NCBI GenBank assembly: GCA_900544475.1
Contig: UQVU01000075.1
Coordinates: forward strand, 1-8,459
Origin: an uncultured Butyricicoccus sp.
GTDB taxonomy: Bacteria; Bacillota; Clostridia; Oscillospirales; Butyricicoccaceae
Length of the DNA: 8,459 nucleotides
Reading direction: 5' to 3'
Below are positions 1-4,405 of this stretch, piece after piece. Under the pieces are notes generated by a model, which was not told the origin of the DNA, did no database searches, and saw only the letters and a list, made by a program, of their open reading frames with translations. The position numbers were made by a program, and so were the translations under genes. Each line of letters opens with the position of its first letter. Within the stretch, counting starts at the first letter, position 1.

Positions 1-1
1 T

Positions 2-145
2 TGGCGTTATGTTGTAAACAAGGCGGGCGCAGCCAACGCCGCTCCCGCCTTGAAATATAAGTTCTATTTTACACCGCTTTTTGGCGGTTACACAGAATTC
101 GGGATAGTCCCAAGCCAGCTGGTATTATCTCCTGCATCCGTTTGA
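2..145 (+). pseudogene. Possible 3' end of an upstream reading frame, cut by the window edge
   Basis: An open frame of 47 codons runs in from the left edge and stops at a TGA (143-145). The residues (…ALKYKFYFTPLFGG…) are not a family I recognise. It overlaps the first codons of the toxin frame, which is one base ahead and open from 108. It could be the tail of a separate gene, or the upstream part of the toxin gene left out of frame by a shift near 108-142. The window is too short on this side to decide, and it could also be chance. Confidence 0.2.
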
Positions 146-1163
146 CAAAACCGGCTATCACAAATTTCAGTATATTGTCGAACATCAGCAGGGACTTTGT
201 AATACCTGTCTTTCATTCAGCAACAAAACTTTTACGCTGAATGAATTGCTTCAGCAGGATTTGCTTCCTCCGCTGCACCCGCACTGCCGCTGTGCCGTAA
301 TTCCGGTTTACGAATCTTCATCGGCATTGGAACAGCCTGTTGTTGCTGCATCAGCCAGCGCCGACAATCATGCGAATTGGTATGATGCACTGCTGCGTAT
401 TCCCTCCGATGCCAAAGCACTGCTGAACGGTTTTGCTGCCGCCCAGCAGGAACGTATTGGCCGCGGAACACTCGGCGGCTTTCTTGACTGGCTCACTATG
501 GGTACAGTCAGCGGTCTTTATGAGGGATTAAAAACGCGCACAGATGCGATGACAAAAGATCCCTCGCTTTATCATATCGTAAACTGGCTGACTCTGGGTA
601 CCGCTGATATGGTAAAGGGCGCATTTTCGCCGGATGAACCGCTGTCACTGGAGCATTGGCTGAATTCCCTCGGTGTTGCTTCAATCGCTGTAAGCGCGTA
701 TGAATTAGCGCAAAGTATCTCACAGCCGACTTTTCGTGCAATTCAAGAGTCTCCGTCAACTCCGAATGCTCCCGAGCGCGCCGTAAAACGACCTACATGG
801 CGTCAGACCGAACTCGATGGCGTTACTGATTATCCGGATCATTTGCCACAGCAATCTTTTCTGCATGGTGAAGTAGTTCCTTATGGAACAAAGGGCAGTG
901 TTCGTCCCGACTTCTATCGTCCAGGAAGTAGTGTAGATTATAAGAACTATAACATTGGCACACCCTCTAAGCGTAACAACCTAGTGCGAAATATTAGGAA
1001 TCAATATTTTCGACGCGAACTCGAATTACCACCTAATACTCAACAAACATTCGTTATGGATATTCGCGGTCAAATCATAACAGATGACATTTTAGACCAA
1101 TTATATGATAAAATAATAGAGCAGACATCACCTCAAATCATCATTTATTTTAAGGTACAATAA
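108..1163 (+). CDS. Orphan MuF-type polymorphic toxin tail with C-terminal PD-(D/E)XK-like nuclease domain; 5' end missing
   Basis: This is the C-terminal part of a secreted or phage-derived toxin. The frame opens after a TAG (105-107). The only standard start codon is a TTG at 246, but protein-like sequence clearly begins earlier: a CNTC pair (198-209) and an HPHCRC motif (276-293) together form the metal-binding pattern seen at the end of SPP1 gp7/Mu F-like minor head domains, so TTG 246 would cut it in half. Numbering from that TTG, residues 75-150 form a hydrophobic pre-toxin linker holding two related WLT(M/L)GT segments (about 79-95 and 110-127) and EPLSLEHWLNSLG. From about residue 185 to 305 there is a compact domain with E209, RPD (D222) and DYK (231-233), the spacing expected of a PD-(D/E)XK nuclease active site, so it probably cleaves nucleic acid. 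The last 260 bp are visibly AT-richer than the linker, as is usual for exchangeable toxin tips. The immunity gene follows at once. The nuclease call is motif-based. With no start or secretion domain, this is probably a silent recombination cassette or the remnant of a full-length gene. Confidence 0.7.
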   Translation, partial: SQASWYYLLHPFDKTGYHKFQYIVEHQQGLCNTCLSFSNKTFTLNELLQQDLLPPLHPHCRCAVIPVYESSSALEQPVVAASASADNHANWYDALLRIPSDAKALLNGFAAAQQERIGRGTLGGFLDWLTMGTVSGLYEGLKTRTDAMTKDPSLYHIVNWLTLGTADMVKGAFSPDEPLSLEHWLNSLGVASIAVSAYELAQSISQPTFRAIQESPSTPNAPERAVKRPTWRQTELDGVTDYPDHLPQQSFLHGEVVPYGTKGSVRPDFYRPGSSVDYKNYNIGTPSKRNNLVRNIRNQYFRRELELPPNTQQTFVMDIRGQIITDDILDQLYDKIIEQTSPQIIIYFKVQ

Positions 1164-1169
1164 GGAGGA
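1161..1169 (+). promoter_or_regulatory. Ribosome-binding site overlapping the toxin stop codon
   Basis: The toxin stop TAA is the first part of a strong TAAGGAGG Shine-Dalgarno site, placed about 6 bp before the immunity ATG at 1175. The overlap means ribosomes finishing the toxin sit on the immunity initiation site. This favours coupled translation and confirms the immunity start. Confidence 0.8.
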
Positions 1170-1174
1170 ACACT

Positions 1175-1591
1175 ATGGCTACTGCATTCACCGTAAAATA
1201 CTACATGTACACCATTGGCACCGCAGATTTTCTGAACGCTTTCTTCTCCACTGTCTGCGGACGGCTGGAAAATGGGAAATGGGGCAGCCGCTTTCCCCAT
1301 CTCATGAACGAGCTGTATCAAGGCGTACTGCCTGTCAAGCATCTCGCAGCTGGTACGGAAGAGCTGTCACAGATCAAGCAGGAGCTTGCGCAATTCGCGC
1401 CGGATCAGGTGATCTGGGATATTGACGACCGCTCGCTCACTCCGCCGTGGGGCGACAATATCAGCGAGGATATTACCGACCTCAGCAATTACTTTGTCAC
1501 CAGCGAGGGAGAGGATTTTCTCTCGGTATTCGCAGCTGCGCTGGACAAGGCGCAGCAACGGAACGCACCGCTGAAAATCCAGACGCTCTGA
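1175..1591 (+). CDS. Immunity protein of the toxin cassette, Imm70-like
   Basis: A 138-residue soluble protein with no signal peptide or membrane segment, expected to stay in the cytoplasm and bind the toxin domain encoded just upstream. Conserved-looking landmarks are WGSRFPHLMNELYQG (36-50), WDIDD (81-85), PPWG (90-93) and NYFVTSEGEDF (105-115). I associate this aromatic-rich pattern with the Imm70 family of polymorphic-toxin immunity proteins, but that assignment is from memory of the family rather than a search. Start choice is clear: ATG preceded by TAAGGAGG. The gene lies 11 bp after the toxin stop, the standard toxin-immunity order. Because the toxin reading frame lacks a start, the immunity protein may act as an orphan that protects against neighbouring strains. 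No promoter of its own is evident. Confidence 0.8.
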   Translation: MATAFTVKYYMYTIGTADFLNAFFSTVCGRLENGKWGSRFPHLMNELYQGVLPVKHLAAGTEELSQIKQELAQFAPDQVIWDIDDRSLTPPWGDNISEDITDLSNYFVTSEGEDFLSVFAAALDKAQQRNAPLKIQTL

Positions 1592-1725
1592 GGCGACTAT
1601 TCAGGCGACCGGGCGACTCTGAGCAGCGGTATCCACCCTGTCACACAAGGTGAAAATATCCGTAAAGTTCTTGTTTTCATGCACTTTTCACCGTAAATCC
1701 GAACGTTAGCTCTCAAAGCTCACCG
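1592..1725. repeat. Gene-free stretch with nested short repeats next to the tRNA fragment
   Basis: No credible gene lies between the immunity stop and the tRNA remnant. Visible structure: GGCGAC three times (1592, 1604, 1612); an 8-bp inverted repeat GGTGAAAA (1649-1656) with TTTTCACC (1685-1692); and CCGTAAA twice in direct orientation (1660-1666 and 1691-1697). Paired short repeats just inside an element end are what integrase arm-type sites look like, but this reading is inference. Confidence 0.4.
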
Positions 1726-1770
1726 CTCCGACTCCAAAGGCCATGCGTTCGAATCGCACCGGGCGTACCA
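1726..1770 (+). tRNA. 3' portion of tRNA-Arg(CCG), probable attachment-site remnant
   Basis: Read backwards from 1770, the parts are: CCA (1768-1770), discriminator A, a 7-base acceptor strand CGGGCGT (1760-1766), a T-arm with canonical loop TTCGAAT, a 5-base variable loop AGGCC, an anticodon-stem 3' strand TCCAA, and a 7-base loop CTCCGAC with anticodon CCG (Arg). The T-stem pairs at four of five positions. The 5' partners are absent: nothing pairs with the acceptor strand or with TCCAA in the preceding bases, so this cannot fold as a working tRNA. A fragment starting at the anticodon loop and ending at CCA is the usual duplicate left by tyrosine-integrase insertion. Given the orientation, the inserted element lies to the left and the native chromosome to the right. 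A decayed tRNA gene is the alternative. Confidence 0.65.
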
Positions 1771-1952
1771 TGTTAAACCGCTTGTTCCGTTGTAATGGGC
1801 GATTTTTTGTTACGGTTTGGGGGGCAGCTTTCATAGAGTAAAATCGAGGCGGCCCCATCGGAACTTCGAATTTTCAGCATACGTTCTTTTTTGCGGTCAA
1901 TTCCAACAATTTAGGGCCGAAAGCGAATATATCTCGAAAGAAGGGTTATCTC
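1771..1952. other. Gene-free spacer after the tRNA fragment
   Basis: It starts with a poor hairpin and a T6 run (about 1804-1809), which could be the old terminator of the tRNA gene and would fit native sequence resuming here. The remainder should hold the promoter of the following gene. I see a TAAAAT-like -10 around 1840 but no convincing -35, so no promoter is assigned. Confidence 0.35.
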
Positions 1953-2435
1953 GTGACAACAATCGACAAAATGCAGTTGTTAGAAATTCTTCGCTATCTG
2001 CGTGTGCCCGAATTCCGTTATAAGCTGGAAAAGAAGGGAATAACCGAGGCTTGTGCGGTTTTGGAGCATACGGAAAATGGCTGGGAGGTATATGATACCG
2101 AGCGCGGCAACAAATACGATATTCAAGTATTCGATAACGAAACGGATGCCTGTCTGAAAATGCTCTGTGAGATGATCGATGGTTGCATTTTAGAAAAGAG
2201 ATTTTCTGATTTTACACGGCATCAGCTCCACTCCATTCTTATCTATCTGCAAGTGCCGGAAGCGCTGTACGATTTCAGCGGCGATATGACCAGAACGGGC
2301 GCTTATTCCATCGAATGGACCGAGCAGGGGTGGGAAGAGTATCAGATAGAAAACGGCAGAAAACACAGCGTTGCCGTGTTCAGCAGCCAGACCGATGCCT
2401 GTCTTGACCTGCTGTGGCAGGTCATTCACCTGTAA
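1953..2435 (+). CDS. Tandem-duplicated immunity-like protein of unknown function
   Basis: A 160-residue soluble acidic protein built of two copies of one domain, residues about 8-76 and 91-160. The copies share the frame QL..IL.YL.VPE..Y, then T.A, E.GWE.Y..E.G.K, VF, and TDACL.LL. The 'GWEVY..ERG.K…ACL' pattern resembles small immunity-type proteins of polymorphic toxin systems (possibly Imm59-like, weak recollection), so a toxin-binding role is plausible but unproven. Start is a GTG at 1953 preceded by AAGGG seven bases upstream; the ATG at 1971 has no such site and would trim the first domain. No toxin gene is adjacent: the neighbour to the left is the tRNA fragment and to the right a terminator. 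It may be a stranded immunity gene or an ordinary regulator-sized protein with duplicated folds. Confidence 0.7.
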   Translation: MTTIDKMQLLEILRYLRVPEFRYKLEKKGITEACAVLEHTENGWEVYDTERGNKYDIQVFDNETDACLKMLCEMIDGCILEKRFSDFTRHQLHSILIYLQVPEALYDFSGDMTRTGAYSIEWTEQGWEEYQIENGRKHSVAVFSSQTDACLDLLWQVIHL

Positions 2436-2517
2436 GCACCTCGCGTAAATTCTGCACTTTTTGCTGCTTTCACAAGTTCATAACCCCCGACCGGTGTTTA
2501 TTTGGTGCTTATCGGGC

Positions 2518-2562
2518 AAAAAAAGAGGGCGTTCCGTGTGAGGGGGAGCGCCCTTGCTTTTT
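2518..2562. terminator. Bidirectional intrinsic terminator between convergent genes
   Basis: The stem AGGGCGTTCC (2526-2535) pairs with GGAGCGCCCT (2545-2554) over ten positions, one of them G-T, around a 9-base loop. An A-rich run precedes it and a T-rich run follows, so it can stop transcripts from both the immunity-like gene (+) and the sortase operon (-). Confidence 0.85.
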
Positions 2563-2569
2563 CTTCGAT

Positions 2570-3391
2570 TTACGCTTTTTCCTTGCCGAGGGTGGAATAC
2601 ACCGCCTGCACGACCCAGCGGGTCGCGTGGCCGCGTCCGGTGCAGGTGGAAAGCGTCAGAATGCGGTCGCTCGCCGTGGGGGAGAGGCCGGTCGAAATGA
2701 CCGAGCGTGACAGGCCGTCGCGGAGAAACGCCTGCTTATCGTCATCGCCTGAAAAATCGAGACGGTACGCTTCGCCCTCGGTCGAAACCTCATACGCGGC
2801 GTAGATGTCGAAGGTGTGCGTTCCGGCGGCGTCCGTCAGGTAAATGCACGGATGCGCCCGCCAGAAGGCCTGACTGCTGTAATTCTTGAGCGCGGCGAAC
2901 ATCGAGCCGTTGCGCATACGATGGCCGTAAAGAATGGCGTTGAAGCCGCTAAGGTCGGACGGACAGCGTGCGTCAAGAAAAATCGCGCCGACCGCGCTGC
3001 TCACGCGGTTCCATGTGTGGGTGAGGTAATAGTCGTTGTCCGAACCCTGCACGATCGGGTAGGAAATCGCGGTATCCGGAATGGAAATCCAGCCGATTAC
3101 GTCCGCGTTGACCGCTTGCAGGGCAGGCAGGTCGATGGCAGCCGGGGCGCTTTCCGCCGGGGTCTGCGGCGCAGAGGGCGTCGCCTCGGCGGAGGGTTCG
3201 GGAGCCGGTTCGGCTGTCGTTTCCGGTTCAGGTTCGGGGACCGCCGCAATCTGCGCCGCTTCGGCATAGGCGGCGTCGCCCGTGCGGTAGTCGAGAAGCC
3301 GGCGCACGAACATCGCGCCGCTGCCGAGGCAGACCGCTGCCAGGACGAGCGATATGACGCGGCGAAGGCGAGGGGATTTCACGCGCGCCAC
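2570..3391 (-). CDS. srtB: Class B sortase
   Basis: A membrane-anchored cysteine transpeptidase that cuts a sorting motif in secreted proteins and joins them to the cell wall or to pilin subunits. Residues 11-28 form an N-terminal signal anchor after a basic start. Residues 51-84 are a Pro/Glu/Ala-rich tether, longer than in textbook SrtB. The catalytic domain runs from about 88 to 270, with the triad H157 (LYGHRM), C250 (LSTCTG) and R258 (ATRWVVQA). The class B assignment rests on the DVIGWISIP…YPIVQGSDNDYYL opening and the Cys/Arg spacing. The GTG at 3391 lies inside a GAGGTGG sequence that would better serve as Shine-Dalgarno for the GTG at 3382, so the true start may be three codons later. 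It follows the 138-residue gene with one base between, so they are cotranscribed. No substrate with a sorting signal is in the window. Confidence 0.92.
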   Translation of the reverse strand: MARVKSPRLRRVISLVLAAVCLGSGAMFVRRLLDYRTGDAAYAEAAQIAAVPEPEPETTAEPAPEPSAEATPSAPQTPAESAPAAIDLPALQAVNADVIGWISIPDTAISYPIVQGSDNDYYLTHTWNRVSSAVGAIFLDARCPSDLSGFNAILYGHRMRNGSMFAALKNYSSQAFWRAHPCIYLTDAAGTHTFDIYAAYEVSTEGEAYRLDFSGDDDKQAFLRDGLSRSVISTGLSPTASDRILTLSTCTGRGHATRWVVQAVYSTLGKEKA

Positions 3392-3392
3392 C

Positions 3393-3809
3393 TCATTTCA
3401 GCGTCCGGAGCGCGCTGTCCATCAGCAGCACAAGCTCAAGCGCACTGCGGAAGCGCTCCTCCTGACCGCCCTCGCGCCACAGGACCGAGCCTTGCCAGCT
3501 GGCGTTCTGGCGGAACAGAATGCGCACGGTAAACGTCGCGAGGCGGCCGGGTGCGCCCGGGATGGAAAAATGGTGCGGATGCACGGTGGGCGGCACGGCG
3601 CAGAATGTGCGCCGCGTGGTGAAGGCCTGCGTGGGGAGCATCTGGTCGAGCAGCTGCTCCATTTTGCAGAAAAAGTCCATCAGGCTGCTGAAATTCTCGT
3701 CGCCGTCCCATGCGGCGCTCTGAAGGCGGCCGCAGAGCACACGGTTGTCGTAGCTGTCGATGCAGACCTGCGCCGCGTAGTTATGGGTTCGAAAGGTTTC
3801 CTGTTTCAT
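3393..3809 (-). CDS. Conserved hypothetical protein cotranscribed with sortase B
   Basis: A 138-residue protein with no signal peptide or membrane span, probably cytoplasmic. I do not recognise a named family. The N-terminal half (Asn/Asp-rich start, DFFCKMEQLLDQM at 45-57) looks alpha/beta. The most conserved-looking part is the C-terminal FTVRILFRQNASWQGSVLW (93-111) followed by the helix FRSALELVLLMDSAL (120-134). The ATG at 3809 has a clear AAAGGAG site about six bases upstream. The stop codon is one base before the sortase GTG, so translation is likely coupled. The pairing suggests a surface-protein role or shared regulation, but the sequence gives no mechanism. Confidence 0.85.
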   Translation of the reverse strand: MKQETFRTHNYAAQVCIDSYDNRVLCGRLQSAAWDGDENFSSLMDFFCKMEQLLDQMLPTQAFTTRRTFCAVPPTVHPHHFSIPGAPGRLATFTVRILFRQNASWQGSVLWREGGQEERFRSALELVLLMDSALRTLK

Positions 3810-3828
3810 GTCATACTCCTTTGCACGG

Positions 3829-3848
3829 AAAAATGCCGCCAGAGCGGC
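3829..3848 (-). terminator. Terminator-like hairpin in the leader of the 138-residue gene
   Basis: On the minus strand GCCGC (3848-3844), loop TCTG, GCGGC (3839-3835) is followed by ATTTTT and then, within 15 bases, the ribosome-binding site. A second small hairpin, CAGTC/GACTG (3875-3888), lies upstream. The arrangement is that of a short attenuator, though the five-base-pair stem is weak. No promoter with both boxes was found in 3850-3970; a TATACT at about 3905 on this strand is the best -10. Confidence 0.35.
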
Positions 3849-4060
3849 CGGAAGGGAAGCTGTGCCATCGGAAGCAGTCCGCAGACTGTCACCGTATAAC
3901 CACAGTATACCGCTGTATGGCTACGAAATCGGGTACAGGTAGGGAAAAACGGCGCAGAAAAATCAGAAAATTTAGCGCGGTTTTCACGGTGAATATTTCC
4001 GCCTACCGCGCTGCGCTGGCGTGCTATACGGGCGATTTCCTGCCGCGCCAGTCGAACGCA

Positions 4061-4095
4061 TAAAAATAAGGCTCTCCGCTGAAAACGGAGAGCCT
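4061..4095 (-). terminator. Intrinsic terminator, minus strand
   Basis: A perfect 10-bp stem AGGCTCTCCG (4069-4078) with CGGAGAGCCT (4086-4095) and a 7-base loop. Read on the minus strand it is followed by TTATTTTTA. It is the first good minus-strand terminator after the ligase gene, about 310 bases past its stop, so the glycan operon probably has a long structured 3' end unless it stops earlier. Confidence 0.7.
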
Positions 4096-4357
4096 CAGTC
4101 TGGCGATAAAATCAATTTTCAAGAATATAATGTTTCGCGCGGAAGCGCGCATGAAATAGACTTTGCAAGGCAAAGTCATAAAAACCGGGAGCATGGCCCA
4201 GGCCACCCTCTCTTGCCGCTATGCGGCAATTCACCTTGTGTATCACGGTTTTTATTCTCTCAGAGGGAGAAAGTTTCCGCATGGGAACTTTCGGACGTCC
4301 GTGTTTTGCGAAGTCAAAACACAACTTGTCGGAAAAACGAAGTTTTTCGACAGGCTC

Positions 4358-4390
4358 AAGGCTCCCCATTGGGGAGCCTTTGCTTTATTT
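4358..4390 (+). terminator. Terminator-like hairpin, plus strand
   Basis: Stem AAGGCTCCCC (4358-4367) pairs perfectly with GGGGAGCCTT (4371-4380) around ATT, then TGCTTTATTT. The T-rich tail lies on the plus strand although no plus-strand gene precedes it, which suggests an unannotated plus-strand transcript across the hairpin array. On the minus strand the hairpin is not followed by a T run, so it is a poor stop for the ligase gene. It may still act as a 3'-end stabiliser there. Confidence 0.5.
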
Positions 4391-4405
4391 ACTGCATTTA
4401 CTGCA
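4388..4405. repeat. Two tandem copies of a 9-bp unit beside the ligase stop codon
   Basis: TTTACTGCA occurs twice head to tail, ending just before the ligase stop. It is short and could have arisen by slippage. Confidence 0.6.

Larger units (their letters stand above)
3974..4390. other. Dense array of stem-loops (candidate structured RNA or palindromic intergenic element)
   Basis: Contiguous inverted repeats, listed as 5' arm/3' arm: 3974-3980/4006-4012; 4016-4021/4046-4051; 4069-4078/4086-4095; 4136-4140/4145-4149 with a GGAA loop; 4159-4166/4170-4177; 4178-4187/4246-4255 enclosing 4213-4219/4223-4229; 4255-4259/4267-4271; 4269-4278/4283-4292 with one G-T pair; the palindrome 4292-4301; 4301-4308/4315-4322; 4327-4338/4342-4352 with one bulge; 4358-4367/4371-4380. 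Nearly every base belongs to a stem or a short loop, and the stems do not resemble each other. CCTCT inside the large hairpin (4207-4211) can pair with AGAGG (4262-4266) in the loop of the next, a possible pseudoknot. The GNRA-type loop and the G-T pair both favour a plus-strand RNA ending at the last hairpin. No credible protein is encoded. Alternatives are a REP/MITE-like repeat or a structured 3' UTR of the ligase operon. Confidence 0.5.

Noticed and set aside
1690..1770. A complete tRNA gene
   Set aside because: The 5' acceptor strand, D-arm and anticodon-stem 5' strand cannot be found; GTTAGCTC at 1705-1712 is only a passing resemblance to a D-arm.
1817..2023. A 68-codon plus-strand open frame overlapping the start of the duplicated-domain gene
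   Set aside because: No Shine-Dalgarno site and it runs into a well-supported gene in another frame.
2433..2511. An 8-bp inverted repeat TAAGCACC/GGTGCTTA spanning the stop of the duplicated-domain gene
   Set aside because: The arms are 63 bp apart and of a length expected by chance in this space; the adjacent 2518-2562 hairpin already explains termination.
2816..3532. A 238-codon plus-strand open frame opposite the sortase
   Set aside because: Repetitive Arg/Gly/Phe translation comes from the sortase Pro/Glu/Ala linker read backwards; no start signal.
4112..4369. Short minus-strand open frames within the hairpin array (4024-4206, 4112-4369)
   Set aside because: No ribosome-binding sites, no protein-like conservation pattern, and the sequence is constrained by base pairing instead.
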